Source: Polyangium sp. 15x6 (lineage in GTDB: Bacteria; Myxococcota_A; Polyangia; Polyangiales; Polyangiaceae). From it: 64,000 nt of DNA. Both the position numbers and the translations under genes were made by a program. The notes under the pieces are model-generated. The model was given only the letters and a program-made list of their open reading frames with translations, made no database searches and was not told the origin of the DNA. The DNA is taken from NCBI RefSeq assembly GCF_029960785.1, contig NZ_JASBQE010000042.1:1-64000 (forward strand). Reading direction: 5' to 3'. Below, piece by piece: positions 7,630 to 21,594 of the stretch. The first letter of the stretch is position 1, and every line of letters begins with the position of its first letter.

Positions 7630-9029
7630 GGGTAGCAGAACGAATCCGAGGAAGCGTCGCCGCCTTCGAGCCGGACCTGGTGGGCCCGACGCGGCCCGAA
7701 GTCCACGAAGAAGTCAGGATCCAGCGAGATCCCGCCGCCTTCCTTGACGTCGACCTTGACCATCCAGCCCTTGAGCCCGTCCGGATAGAACTGCTCGTCC
7801 CAGGTCGTGTAGAGGCCGCTCGTGAAATAGATGCGCTTGCCGTCGCGGCTCACCTCGACCATCTGCGGCGCGCCCGTGAGCGGACCGCCCGAGCGCGGGT
7901 GCGGCGTGCGCCGCGCGATGCCGCCGATGTGCACCGAGCCCACGTGCTTCGGCTCGTGCGGGTTCGAGACGTCGTACTGCCGGAGCTCGCCCGTGCCCCA
8001 GCAGGACACGTAGAGGTACTTGTCGTCGAGCGACAGGTTGATGTCCGTCACGAGCGGCGGAACGGCGCCGAAGCCCTTGAGCAGCGGCGGCAGGAGGTCC
8101 GCCGAGGCGGGTTCGGCCGGGATCGTGATCACCTTCTTGATCGCCCAGCGCTCGCCTTCGCGGTACCAGAGCCAGACCGAGGCCGAGAGGTCCGCGACGC
8201 TGATGACCACGCCCATGAAACCCCAGGCCTTCGTGGGATCGTGGGCCGGGCGCAATTCGAGGGCCATCTGGTGCTCGTCGCCGATGTCGAGCGCCTGGAC
8301 GTGCTTGCGGCGCCTGAGATCCCAGACGTGCAGCCGATGGCCGTACTTCTTGCCGAGGAGCAGCTCCGGCACCACGCCGTCCTCGATCATCTTCGGCGTG
8401 CCCCACTCGCTCGAAATCAAGGTGTCGTGGCCGAGGTGCCACCAGAAATCGTAGTGCAGGTACTGCGGCCCGCGGTCGATCTCCCAGCGGCCGAGCACGT
8501 CGAAGCTCTCGCAGTCGAGGACGAAGATGCCGCCGGGGCCCTCGCCCGCGGGGTTGCCGAGCGCCGAGACGTAGATCCCGTCCGGCCCGCAGTGCAGCGT
8601 GTGCGGGCGCGAGTAGCCGGCGCGCGAGGCGATCTCCTCGGCCTCGATCGTGCGGACGAGCTTGGGCCTGCGCGGATCGAGCTTCGTGTCGAAGACGTAG
8701 ATGCGCGACGAACGCAGGGCCGGCAGCATCAGGTAGCGACGCTCGACGTGGGGGTGCGGCGCGTACGGGCAGAGCGCGGCGCTGCACGCGTTCCAGCCGG
8801 AATGATGCAGCTCGTCGCCGAAGTTCGGCACCTCGGCGAGGGCGATGATCTGGCTGTACGTGGGCGACCGCGGGTCGAGGTCGACCGTGGCGAGGCCGTC
8901 GCGGAGCGGGTTCGGGCGTCCGAGCACGGCGTTCGCGTCCGGGGCGGCGACGTAGGCGAGCCGCTCGCGCGGCGCGTCCATGGCCATACGCGGCGACGGA
9001 TAAAACGTGGGATCGGGTCGGAAGGGCAT
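7626..9029 (-). CDS. SBP56 family protein, probable methanethiol oxidase
   Basis: A 467-residue protein of the usual length for the selenium-binding protein 56 family, whose members (SELENBP1, bacterial MtoX) oxidise methanethiol to H2S, H2O2 and formaldehyde using copper. Family signatures include GDELHHSGWNAC near the N-terminus, SRPHTLHCGPDG, LHYDFWWHLGHDTLISSEWG, DINLSLDDKYLYVSCWGTGE and a C-terminal GPRRAHQVRLEGGD. The His residues in these blades are the known metal ligands. ATG 9029 has GGAGAAG just upstream; the longer frame to 9182 is not conserved. No twin-arginine signal is seen, unlike periplasmic MtoX. Confidence 0.85.
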   Translation of the reverse strand: MPFRPDPTFYPSPRMAMDAPRERLAYVAAPDANAVLGRPNPLRDGLATVDLDPRSPTYSQIIALAEVPNFGDELHHSGWNACSAALCPYAPHPHVERRYLMLPALRSSRIYVFDTKLDPRRPKLVRTIEAEEIASRAGYSRPHTLHCGPDGIYVSALGNPAGEGPGGIFVLDCESFDVLGRWEIDRGPQYLHYDFWWHLGHDTLISSEWGTPKMIEDGVVPELLLGKKYGHRLHVWDLRRRKHVQALDIGDEHQMALELRPAHDPTKAWGFMGVVISVADLSASVWLWYREGERWAIKKVITIPAEPASADLLPPLLKGFGAVPPLVTDINLSLDDKYLYVSCWGTGELRQYDVSNPHEPKHVGSVHIGGIARRTPHPRSGGPLTGAPQMVEVSRDGKRIYFTSGLYTTWDEQFYPDGLKGWMVKVDVKEGGGISLDPDFFVDFGPRRAHQVRLEGGDASSDSFCYP

Positions 9030-9195
9030 GGCTTCTCCGGGAGACGGCGAGAGGATAAGGCCATGTCGTGCTTTCTTGAAAGACAAATGATGCGCGAAAG
9101 GCTGCTTCTCAGGGCGCCTCAGCCGGAAGATGCGGGAAAATGGTTTTACAAACGCGCAGGCGTCTGTATCGCACACCCCCAAAAAACGCTGAAAC

Positions 9196-10296
9196 TCACC
9201 GCTCCGCCGCGCGGATCACCATGCCGCCGTTCGCCGCGCGCGTCGCCACCAGGGTCATCCCCTCCCCCGCGACCGGCGCATGAAGCTCACCGAATTCCAT
9301 GCCCGTCACCACTGTCGCTTCCGCGCCCAGATCCGCCGGCTGCCGGAACAACGTGGCGGGTGATCCGCTCCGCCATTGCACCCATTCGATCCACTTCCCT
9401 CGCGCCGTCGGCCGCACGTACGGCCTCGCCGTCTCGATGTCCACGACCGCCACGTCCGCATCCCCCGCCTCGCCCACGTCCCCCGCGATCAGCGTGTACG
9501 CGCTGAACTTCGGCTCCGGATGCATCGGCCCCCATTCGAGGTACACCACGCGCCCGTCGGCGCCGAGGAGCGGAAAGGCTTGTTTTCCCGGCCGCGCGCG
9601 GCGCGTCGTTCGCCCCGTCCCGCGCTCCATCACCACCACGTCCGAAGCGTCGGTCGCATTCTCGTCGAACCGGCCGTCGGCGTCCTCCGCGAAATCGGCA
9701 AACGCGACGTGCGTATTCGAGACATCGGGAAATCGCTGCTGTCCGGGCCCGCTCGCCACCGCCACGACCGAGGCTTTCCCCGGCTCGTAAAGGAAAACAT
9801 CGGTGTCCCCCGCCTCGTCCGGTGAAAGCCATCCCGTGAACACCACCGCGTCCGCCGCGGCGCGAGGCTCTCCCGCGTGATCAAACGCGCCCGTCACCGT
9901 CACCGTCGCGCCTTCCGCGCGCACCCGCACCACGCGCTGCCCCGCCTCCAGGGCTTCCCAGGCCACGACCCCGCCGAACGCCGTGGGCCGCCGCGGCGCC
10001 TCCACCGCCTCCGCGAGCCTCTCCTCGCCGCCCCGCGCGAGATCCCGCGCCCGCAGCGATCCATCCGGATGCACGTACACGAGCAGGCAACCCGCCACGG
10101 CGTGCGGCGCATATCCCAGCGCGTACCCGTCTTCCCCCGAGCCGTCCGTCGCCGCGACCTCGATCCCCTCCGCCGCCGTCGCCGCGCAGCCGAGCGGCGC
10201 CGTTTCATCGGACGAACCCTCCGCCTCCGCGCCGCAACCCGCGAGAAAGACCGCCCCGAAGAGCCCCACCCATGTCCGCATTGCATTCCTACTCAT
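9196..10296 (-). CDS. Lipoprotein with WD/TolB-like propeller repeats
   Basis: About 366 residues with a lipoprotein signal (FGAVFLAGC lipobox) and a body of repeated short beta-strand modules such as DTDVFLYEPG, SDVVVMERGTG and DADVAVVDIETARP. These look like TolB/WD-type propeller blades. Several starts compete: GTG 10308 abuts the stop of the fusion regulator, while ATG 10296 and ATG 10284 give a better-sized signal peptide. Being directly downstream of the regulator, it is probably co-transcribed with it and may be its output or sensor partner. Function unknown. Confidence 0.7.
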   Translation of the reverse strand: MSRNAMRTWVGLFGAVFLAGCGAEAEGSSDETAPLGCAATAAEGIEVAATDGSGEDGYALGYAPHAVAGCLLVYVHPDGSLRARDLARGGEERLAEAVEAPRRPTAFGGVVAWEALEAGQRVVRVRAEGATVTVTGAFDHAGEPRAAADAVVFTGWLSPDEAGDTDVFLYEPGKASVVAVASGPGQQRFPDVSNTHVAFADFAEDADGRFDENATDASDVVVMERGTGRTTRRARPGKQAFPLLGADGRVVYLEWGPMHPEPKFSAYTLIAGDVGEAGDADVAVVDIETARPYVRPTARGKWIEWVQWRSGSPATLFRQPADLGAEATVVTGMEFGELHAPVAGEGMTLVATRAANGGMVIRAAER

Positions 10297-10308
10297 CACG
10301 CCCACCAC

Positions 10309-14667
<4,359 letters not shown>

Positions 14668-14686
14668 GGCGTCCGAGTCTATCCGC

Positions 14687-16087
14687 TCATTCGCCCACCG
14701 TGGCGCGCGTCTCGGCCGAGGTCACCGCTGCGAGGAACGGCTCGCCCCAGGAAGGCTGGCCGAGCAGGCCGAGGGCGCGGCGCAAGCGCGGCTCGGCGAA
14801 CCGGCCGAGCTCCTGGAAATGAGCCTTCGCCGTGGCCTCGGTCGCCGGATCCGCGAGCCCCTTCGCCGCGGCGACGTCGCCCTCCTCGAGGTCGGGCGTG
14901 ATCACCTCGACGCGGATCATCATGACGCGGGTCACGCTGTCCGGCGCGGGGTCGACGGAGAGCGGCAAGGTCGCGTCGGTCCACGTCTGGGGCGCGAGGT
15001 AAAACACGCGCAGGCCCGGGGTGCGGAACCATTGCCGCTTCCAGGTGGCCACCATGGCGAGGGATTCGTCGTGGTAGAGCCCCGCGCCGTCGAGCGCGCT
15101 CGTCACGGCCTCGCCGAGCGCCTCGGCGAACGCGTCGAGCGGCGCGGCCGCGGCGAGCGTCGGGGCTTCGAGGTCCACGGTTTGGCCGGGCGAAACGCCC
15201 GTGGGGACGACGGAAAACGCGCCGCCCGCGGGGCCGACGTTCACCATGAAGAGCGCCCCGAGCGCGTCGGGCAGGGTGTTCTCGACGCGGACCGCGCCGG
15301 CGGCCGCGGTCACGCGCGCGGGCGGCGTGAGGTTGCCGAGGCCTCGATAAAAGAGAAAACGCTCGGCCTCGGGCGCGCCGCTCGCCGTCGGCACGGCCGT
15401 CACGCGCACCGCATTCGCGTCGACGGCGCGCGCGTGGCTCCACGTGAACGCGTCGAGCGAGGCCTCGGGCAGCGGGACGTCCTCGCCGCGCGGCAAGATC
15501 TCCACCTCGCCCCAGTCGAGCAGCCCCTGCCCCACGGCGCCGTATTTCTCCTGGCAGGTCGGCCCATTCCAGGGAAACGCCGGGTCGAGCACCGGATCGG
15601 CGCCAGAGGCGAGCCCCGGCGCCGCGTTCGCCTCTGCCACCCACGGGTAAAAGCTCGCCACCGCGGGGTACCATTGCGTGAGCACGCCGCTCGGGAACGC
15701 CACCTGCACGCGCGCCTTCATCGGTTTGTCCGAGTAAAAATACGTAACGGGCGTCTCCATTTTCAGGTGCACCGAGGTCGAGCCGGGCAACGTGCCGGCG
15801 CGGACGCGGTCGTAGACGAAGCTCGGGAGATCCTCCTCCTCGTGGTGCAATCCGCGCAGAAGCGCGCCGTCCGAGCCGACGACCACGGTATCGGTGCCCC
15901 ATTCGTGCACGACGAACCCCTTGCCCGCATACGCCGCGGGCTCGTTCGAGGGTTCGGGCACGCTGGGCGGGCTTTCATCCCCGGGCTCGGCGCCTCCGCC
16001 GGAGACGATTTCGACCGCGCAGGCGGGGACGAACGCGAGGACGAGGGGGAGCAGGGCGAGACGGGAAATGAAGCACGGAAGGGTCAT
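14687..16087 (-). CDS. Large lipoprotein of unknown function (VHEWGT family)
   Basis: A 466-residue protein with a lipoprotein signal (LALLPLVLAFVPAC). The mature part opens with a Ser/Pro-rich linker, then a block beginning GFVVHEWGTDTVVVGSDG and HHEEEDLPSFVYDR, which I associate with a conserved myxobacterial family of unknown role. The rest is beta-rich with few Cys. ATG 16087 has GGAGG 8 nt upstream and beats the upstream frame. It lies 19 bp before the fusion regulator on the same strand, so the lipoprotein and regulator are probably one operon. Confidence 0.7.
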   Translation of the reverse strand: MTLPCFISRLALLPLVLAFVPACAVEIVSGGGAEPGDESPPSVPEPSNEPAAYAGKGFVVHEWGTDTVVVGSDGALLRGLHHEEEDLPSFVYDRVRAGTLPGSTSVHLKMETPVTYFYSDKPMKARVQVAFPSGVLTQWYPAVASFYPWVAEANAAPGLASGADPVLDPAFPWNGPTCQEKYGAVGQGLLDWGEVEILPRGEDVPLPEASLDAFTWSHARAVDANAVRVTAVPTASGAPEAERFLFYRGLGNLTPPARVTAAAGAVRVENTLPDALGALFMVNVGPAGGAFSVVPTGVSPGQTVDLEAPTLAAAAPLDAFAEALGEAVTSALDGAGLYHDESLAMVATWKRQWFRTPGLRVFYLAPQTWTDATLPLSVDPAPDSVTRVMMIRVEVITPDLEEGDVAAAKGLADPATEATAKAHFQELGRFAEPRLRRALGLLGQPSWGEPFLAAVTSAETRATVGE

Positions 16088-16169
16088 GGCAAGCCTCCGC
16101 GCCCCACCCGAGCAGGGCACGTGCCACCCTGAAATCCTCGGCTTTCCGGGCCATCGCGCGCCGGCCGGT

Positions 16170-16183
16170 GGGAACCGGTTCCC
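16170..16183. promoter_or_regulatory. Perfect 14-bp palindrome in divergent promoter region
   Basis: GGGAACCGGTTCCC is its own exact complement. It lies between the divergent lipoprotein (start 16087) and histidine kinase (start 16334) genes, 83 bp from the first start, and is a plausible operator for a dimeric regulator. No promoter hexamers are clear nearby. Confidence 0.4.
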
Positions 16184-16333
16184 AGCGCCGATGGTAACCG
16201 ACCCGCCCTGGTTGCCGGGAGACGTGCGGGCGGCCCCCTCGGGTAACGCCCTACCTCGTCCTTCCCCCCCATTGCCCCGAACCGTCAGGTCAGTTACTCT
16301 GGCTTCCTATTCAGGTTTCCACGGACCAGGGCC

Positions 16334-19300
16334 ATGCGTGTAAAGCCGGTCCCCCCGAGCGTGGGGGACGCTCTGCAAGATTGCGAGGTGGAGCTCGCCC
16401 GTCGCCCGTCCAGGCCGCCTGATCATGCCGCCGAGAACCACGCTCTCGTCGAGCTCGCCAAGGCGCTGACCGGCGAACCCGAGGCCATTCTCCCGAAGCT
16501 CGCCGAGCTCGCCCTTTCGCTCTGCCAGGCCGACTCGGCCGGCGTCAGCGTCATCGAGAGAGTAGGCGACCAGGAAATCTTCCGCTGGCGAGCCATTGCA
16601 GGGGCGCACGCGCACTACCTCGGCGGGGTGATGCACAGGTTCGAGAGCCCCTGCGGCATCGTCGTCGCCCGCGACGCCGCGTTGCTCGTCCGCGACCCCG
16701 CCCGCCACATCGTGGGCGGCACCGAGTTCGATCCGGCGATCGTCGAGGCATTGACCGTCCCTTTCCACGACTGCGACAAACCCATCGGCACGGTCTGGGC
16801 CCTCACCTGCGACGAGCATCGGAAGTTCGACCGGGAAGACGCCCGGATCCTCACGAGCCTGTCGCGCTTCGCCGCCAGCGCCACGAAGGCCCTCGCCCTG
16901 GCCGAGGAGCGAAGGAAGGCGAGCGAGGCGCTCCGCGCGAGCGAAGGCCGGCATCGGTTCCTCGCGGAGCTCGCCGCCGCCACGCAGCCGCTCACCGAGC
17001 CCGACGAGATCATGGCCACGACGGCACACCTGCTCGCCGAGCACCTCGACGTCGACCGCTGCGTTTATGCCGAGATCGAGGACGAACGTGTCTTCGTCGT
17101 CACGGGTGACCACACGCGCGGCGTCCCGAGCATGGTCGGGCGGTGGCCGGCGGCCCGCTTCGGGCTCGAATTCGAGCGGTTCATGCGGGCGAACCAGGCG
17201 TACGTGACGGAGGACGTGGACCAGGACCCGCGGACCGGGAGCGACCTTTCGGCCTATCGGGCGTCCCGGATCCAGGCCGGCATCTGCGTCCCGCTGCACA
17301 AGGCCGGCAAGTTCATCGCAGCCATGGCCGTCAACCAGGCGACGCCGCGGCGCTGGACGTCCGAGGAGGTCGCGCTCGTGCAGACCGTCGTGGGCCGGTG
17401 CTGGGAGGCCCTCGAGCGCGCCCGGACGGCCCGCAGCCTGCACGAGCGAGACGAACGGCTCGGATTCGCGGTCGAGCTCGCCGGGATCGGCTTCTGGCAT
17501 TGCGACCTGCCGTTCGACGAGCTCATCTGGGACGAGCGGGTGAAAGAGCACTTCTGGCTCCCGCCCGACGCCCGCGTGACGATCGACACGTTCTACGAGC
17601 GTCTTCACCCGGACGACCGGGAGCGGACGCGGCAGTCGATCGAGGCGTCGATCCGCGATAGGGTGCCGTACGACCTCGATTACCGGACGGTCGATCCGAA
17701 GACCGGGGCCATCAAATGGATCCGCGCGCTCGGCGGGACGGTGTACGGGCCGGACGGGATGGCCCAGCGCTTCGACGGGGTGACGGTCGACGCCACGGTC
17801 CGCAAGCTCCACGAAGAGCGGCTCGCGCGGCTGCTCGAACGCGAGCGCGAGCAGGCCCGGCTGCTCGAACAGGTGGCCGACGCGGCGCTCACGATTCACG
17901 CGTCCGCGTCGCTGGACAGCGTGCTCCGGGTGATCACGGAGGAGGCGCGGCGCATCATCGGCGCGCACCAGTCGGTCACGAGCCTGACGCTCGGCAACGA
18001 CTGGTCCCAGGCGATCAGCGCCCCGTCCCTGTCGACGAAGTACGAGGCATTTCGCAATTACCAGGGGGCGCCCACGGGCAAGGGCATCTACGCGCTCGTT
18101 TGCCAGACGAACCGTCCGATGCGCCTCACGCAGGCCGAGCTCGTGTCCCATCCGGCATGGCAAAACTTCGGCGACGAGGGGGACAAACACCCACCGATGC
18201 GAGGCTGGCTGGCGGCGCCGTTCATCGGGCGGAGCGGGAAAAACCTCGGGCTCATCCAGCTCTCCGACAAGTACGAGGGCGAATTCACGGAGCAGGACGA
18301 GGCGATCCTGGTCCAGCTCGCGCACATCGCGTCCGTGGCGATCGAGAACGCGCGGCTCTACGACGAATTGCGCGATCAGGATCGGCGCAAAGACGAGTTT
18401 CTGGCGACGCTCGCGCACGAGCTCCGGAACCCGCTCGCCCCGATCCGGACGGGCCTGACGCTCCTGCAAATGGCCCGCGACGAGGCGCAGGCGCGGCGCA
18501 TTCGCGAGATGATGGAGCGGCAGGTCGGACACATGGTGCGGATGGTGGACGATCTGCTCGACGTCTCGCGCATCACGCGGGGGAAGGTGGAGCTGCGCAA
18601 GGAGCGGGTGGAGCTCGGGGCGGTGCTGGAGAGCGCGCTCGAGACGAGCCGCCCGCTCATCGAGGCGGCCGGGCACGTGTTATCGGTGTCGCTGCCGACC
18701 GAGCCGCTGTTTCTCTCGGCCGACCCGACGCGGCTCTCGCAGATCCTGGCGAACCTGCTCAACAACGCGGCGAAATACACGCCGGCGGGGGGCCGGATCC
18801 ACGTCGCGGCGGCGCGGGAAGGCGCGCACGTGGTCGTGCGCGTGGAGGACACGGGCGTGGGCATTCCGGCAGAAATGCTGCCGAAGGTGTTCGACATGTT
18901 CACGCAGGTCGGCCGCTCGATCGAGCGAGCGCAGGGGGGCCTGGGCATCGGTTTGACCCTGGTGCGGCGGCTCGTGGAGCTCCATGGGGGGACCGTGGAA
19001 GCCGCAAGCGATGGTCCGTCCCGAGGTTCGATCTTCACGGTGCGCCTGCCCCTCGGAGCTGCCGAGGAAGCAAAAGCGGTGGGCCCGAGCGGGGACGCGC
19101 CGGCCAAAGGCGCGGTCAGCAGCCTGAAGGTGCTGGTGGTCGACGACAACGTCGACGGCGCGGAGAGCCTGGCGGAGCTGCTCCAATTGACGGGACACAC
19201 GACCGAAGTGGCGCACACGGGCCCATCGGCGCTGGTCGCGGCGCGCGCATTCGAACCGGACGTGGTGTTCCTGGACATCGGTTTGCCGGGAATGACGGGC

Positions 19301-19501
19301 TACGAGGTGGCGCAGCGGCTGCGGGCCGAGGACGAGCTCGGTCGGGTGGTGCTGGTGGCGCTGACGGGCTGGGGGACGGAGGAAGACCGGCGGCAAGCGC
19401 GCGAGGCGGGATTCGATTACCACCTGACGAAGCCGGTGGACCTCCAGGAGGTGCAGCGAATCGTGGACGCGGTGGCGGCGAGGATGAAGCGGGTCGCCTG
19501 A
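16334..19501 (+). CDS. Hybrid sensor histidine kinase (GAF-GAF-PAS-GAF-HisKA-HATPase-REC)
   Basis: A 1055-residue soluble protein with no membrane segment. GAF-like domains cover about 45-200, 210-370 and 530-690, with a PAS domain near 385-510 (WHCDLPFDELIWDERV, HPDDRERTRQSIEA). The HisKA helix carries the phospho-acceptor in AHELRNPLAP (His near 695), the ATPase has NLLNNAAKYTPAGG, VEDTGVGIP and GGLGIGL, and a C-terminal receiver has VVDDN, the phospho-Asp near 982 (VVFLDIGLPGMTG) and a late Lys (TKPVD). The last domain makes it a hybrid that passes phosphate on, but no partner histidine phosphotransfer protein or output regulator is adjacent. The cytoplasmic GAF/PAS array suggests an internal redox or ligand signal. 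Confidence 0.92.
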   Translation: MRVKPVPPSVGDALQDCEVELARRPSRPPDHAAENHALVELAKALTGEPEAILPKLAELALSLCQADSAGVSVIERVGDQEIFRWRAIAGAHAHYLGGVMHRFESPCGIVVARDAALLVRDPARHIVGGTEFDPAIVEALTVPFHDCDKPIGTVWALTCDEHRKFDREDARILTSLSRFAASATKALALAEERRKASEALRASEGRHRFLAELAAATQPLTEPDEIMATTAHLLAEHLDVDRCVYAEIEDERVFVVTGDHTRGVPSMVGRWPAARFGLEFERFMRANQAYVTEDVDQDPRTGSDLSAYRASRIQAGICVPLHKAGKFIAAMAVNQATPRRWTSEEVALVQTVVGRCWEALERARTARSLHERDERLGFAVELAGIGFWHCDLPFDELIWDERVKEHFWLPPDARVTIDTFYERLHPDDRERTRQSIEASIRDRVPYDLDYRTVDPKTGAIKWIRALGGTVYGPDGMAQRFDGVTVDATVRKLHEERLARLLEREREQARLLEQVADAALTIHASASLDSVLRVITEEARRIIGAHQSVTSLTLGNDWSQAISAPSLSTKYEAFRNYQGAPTGKGIYALVCQTNRPMRLTQAELVSHPAWQNFGDEGDKHPPMRGWLAAPFIGRSGKNLGLIQLSDKYEGEFTEQDEAILVQLAHIASVAIENARLYDELRDQDRRKDEFLATLAHELRNPLAPIRTGLTLLQMARDEAQARRIREMMERQVGHMVRMVDDLLDVSRITRGKVELRKERVELGAVLESALETSRPLIEAAGHVLSVSLPTEPLFLSADPTRLSQILANLLNNAAKYTPAGGRIHVAAAREGAHVVVRVEDTGVGIPAEMLPKVFDMFTQVGRSIERAQGGLGIGLTLVRRLVELHGGTVEAASDGPSRGSIFTVRLPLGAAEEAKAVGPSGDAPAKGAVSSLKVLVVDDNVDGAESLAELLQLTGHTTEVAHTGPSALVAARAFEPDVVFLDIGLPGMTGYEVAQRLRAEDELGRVVLVALTGWGTEEDRRQAREAGFDYHLTKPVDLQEVQRIVDAVAARMKRVA

Positions 19502-19508
19502 CGCGGCG

Positions 19509-19964
19509 TCACGGGTCGTCGCGCATCCCGAGCTCGCGCCGGCGCGCGTCGATCCAGGCGCGCGCCTCCGCCTCGGCGCTGAAAAAGACGAGCGGAGGGA
19601 CCTTCGGTTGAAGCAGCGACGTGGCCTTGTCGACGAGCCTCACGAGCACGCGTTGCTTGAAGCTCCCATTGAAGAGCACCATGCCCTTGTTTTCGCGTCG
19701 CACCGGCGTGGTCGCGGCGCGCGTGCGCGCTCCGGGTAAGACGGCGCCGAGCCGCCCGATGTCGATGAGCCAGAACACGTGCGCGAGCCCGCGCTCGTCG
19801 CAGAGCCGCGCGAATGCGTCGAAAAATGCGGCCACGTCGTCCTCGGCGAGATCCCCCCCGAGGCGGATGAACACGATGCCCGCATCCTCGCACCGATACG
19901 TGTGGCCACCGGTGCGGTACCAACCCTCGGAGCCGAGAGCATTCGTCGGGAGGTCTGGACGCAT
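19509..19964 (-). CDS. SpoIIAA/STAS-like small protein
   Basis: A 151-residue protein without signal peptide. Its layout (strand GIVFIRLGGDL, helix DDVAAFFDAFARLCDERG, strand HVFWLIDIGRLG, later helix and strand ending in FFSAEAEARAWIDA) resembles the STAS/SpoIIAA-like domain family that binds nucleotides or lipids, or acts as an anti-anti-sigma switch. No conserved phosphorylatable Ser is obvious, so the lipid-binding-type branch is more likely. The chosen ATG at 19964 removes a long unlikely N-terminus. It is convergent with the hybrid kinase, the two ends being 7 bp apart. Confidence 0.65.
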   Translation of the reverse strand: MRPDLPTNALGSEGWYRTGGHTYRCEDAGIVFIRLGGDLAEDDVAAFFDAFARLCDERGLAHVFWLIDIGRLGAVLPGARTRAATTPVRRENKGMVLFNGSFKQRVLVRLVDKATSLLQPKVPPLVFFSAEAEARAWIDARRRELGMRDDP

Positions 19965-20241
19965 GGGGCGTGCAGATAACACGATTCGCCCATACCAGGG
20001 AAGAGGACGCACCCCGGCCGCGAAGTGATCGCAGGATTCGTCGTGTCGGAGCGCTGCCCCAGGTCGCGTCACCTCGACGGAGATCCTCGGAGGCGATCCG
20101 GAAGGGCGCGGCGGTGTCGTTCGATGCGCGCTCGTTTCTCCAGAGCGTGATCCAGCATCCGTTTCACGCGCAACGATTCCAGTAACAACGCAAAATTGCA
20201 TGCTTCCGGACAAAATTCCGGCGCTCCTCCACACGATCACC

Positions 20242-20270
20242 TTGACAATTGATAATGGGTTTCATTATCA
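20242..20270 (+). promoter_or_regulatory. Fur box and promoter of the siderophore biosynthesis operon
   Basis: GATAATGGGTTTCATTATC at 20251-20269 keeps all 14 half-site bases of the 19-bp Fur consensus; only the central five differ. A TTGACA -35 element (20242-20247) runs directly into it, with TTATCA 17 bp further on as a possible -10. Iron-loaded Fur would block RNA polymerase here. This stretch is AT-rich against its surroundings. The rest of the 388-bp gap before the MFS gene shows no gene. Confidence 0.88.
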
Positions 20271-20352
20271 CTTTCATCAAGATCGCGGTTCCCTGTAGGT
20301 GAGGGTAGGCAACGCAACAGTTCGCCCACCCGGGCGCCCCTGGAGTCTTTTC

Positions 20353-21576
20353 GTGGCCGATTCCCCCATGACACGGCAAGAACGCCACCTCGTTTGGCTT
20401 CTCGGTGCCATTCAATTCACGCACACCCTCGATTTCATGATCCTGATGCCGCTCGGGCCGGAGCTCATCGGCCAGTTCGGCATTTCGGCGGCGGAGTTCG
20501 GGGCCATGGTGTCGGCCTACACGCTCGCCTCCGCCGCCATGGGCCTGCTCGGCGTGCTCTGGCTGGATCGATGGGACCGCAAGCGCGCGCTTTTGCTGCT
20601 TTATACGGGCTTCATCGCGGCCACGTTTTCATGCGGCGTCGCGAACGGCCCGACGTGGTTGCTCCTGTCGAGGACCGTGGCAGGCGCCTGCGCGGGCCTG
20701 ATGAGCGCCGTCGTGATGGCCATTCTCGCCGATCGCGTGCCGGCCGAGCGCCGCGGCCGCGCCATTGGCACGGTGATGTCGTCCTACGGACTTTCGGCCG
20801 TGGGCGGCGTGCCGCTGGGCCTCGCGCTCGCCAATCAATGGGGCTGGCGTACCCCCTTCTGGGTCATCAGCGCGCTCGCCGGCGTCCTGTGGCTCCTTTC
20901 GTGGCGCATCCTGTCCGCCGTCGATCATCACCTCGAAGGCGCGCGCGAAAAGGGCCCGAACGCCCCCGCCCCGCTCCTCTCGACGCCAGGGCTTCCGCTC
21001 GGCTGGGCGCTCACGTTCAGCGTGGTCTTCGCAGGCTTCTTGCTGATTCCCTACCTGAGCACGTTCATGGTGGGCAATCTCGGGCTCCGCCTCTCGGACC
21101 TGCCCTGGATCTATCTCTGTGGCGGCGCTGCGACGCTCTTCACGTCGCGCTGGATCGGCGCTCTCGTGGATCGTCACGGTCCGCCACGGTTGCTCGGCAT
21201 TCTGCTCGTCGCCACCCTGGCGCCGTTTCTCCTTTTCACGCACCTGCCCATCATTCCGAAGGCGGGCGTGGCCGCGCTCTTCGTCCTTTTCATGACCCTG
21301 ACCTCCGGCCGCGCCATTCCCACGATCGCATTGATCACGTCCCGGGTGCCGCCTGCGCTGCGCGGGCGTTACCTCGCGGTCAACATGGCGGCGAGCGACG
21401 GCGCTTCCGGCCTCGCCGCGTGGACGAGCGGTCTTTTCATCACGACGACCCCCGAGGGCGCGCTGGTCGGCTTCGGCCCTATGGGATTCCTCGCGTCGAG
21501 CGTGTCGCTCCTCGCGCTTTGTATTCTGTGGGTGCTCGGGCGCAGCGCCGCCCCGCAGCGCGCAGCGCAGACCTGA
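20353..21576 (+). CDS. MFS transporter, probable myxochelin exporter
   Basis: A 407-residue major-facilitator protein with about 12 hydrophobic helices and the loop 2-3 signature LDRWDRKRALL. Near the N-terminus it has TLDFMILMPLGP, like AraJ/EntS-type drug or siderophore exporters. GTG 20353 has GGAG 7 nt upstream; ATG 20368 is an alternative. It is the first gene behind the Fur box and is followed at 18 bp by DAHP synthase, so export of the finished siderophore is the natural role. Direct substrate evidence is absent. Confidence 0.85.
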   Translation: MADSPMTRQERHLVWLLGAIQFTHTLDFMILMPLGPELIGQFGISAAEFGAMVSAYTLASAAMGLLGVLWLDRWDRKRALLLLYTGFIAATFSCGVANGPTWLLLSRTVAGACAGLMSAVVMAILADRVPAERRGRAIGTVMSSYGLSAVGGVPLGLALANQWGWRTPFWVISALAGVLWLLSWRILSAVDHHLEGAREKGPNAPAPLLSTPGLPLGWALTFSVVFAGFLLIPYLSTFMVGNLGLRLSDLPWIYLCGGAATLFTSRWIGALVDRHGPPRLLGILLVATLAPFLLFTHLPIIPKAGVAALFVLFMTLTSGRAIPTIALITSRVPPALRGRYLAVNMAASDGASGLAAWTSGLFITTTPEGALVGFGPMGFLASSVSLLALCILWVLGRSAAPQRAAQT

Positions 21577-21594
21577 AACCGTGAGCAAACTTCG

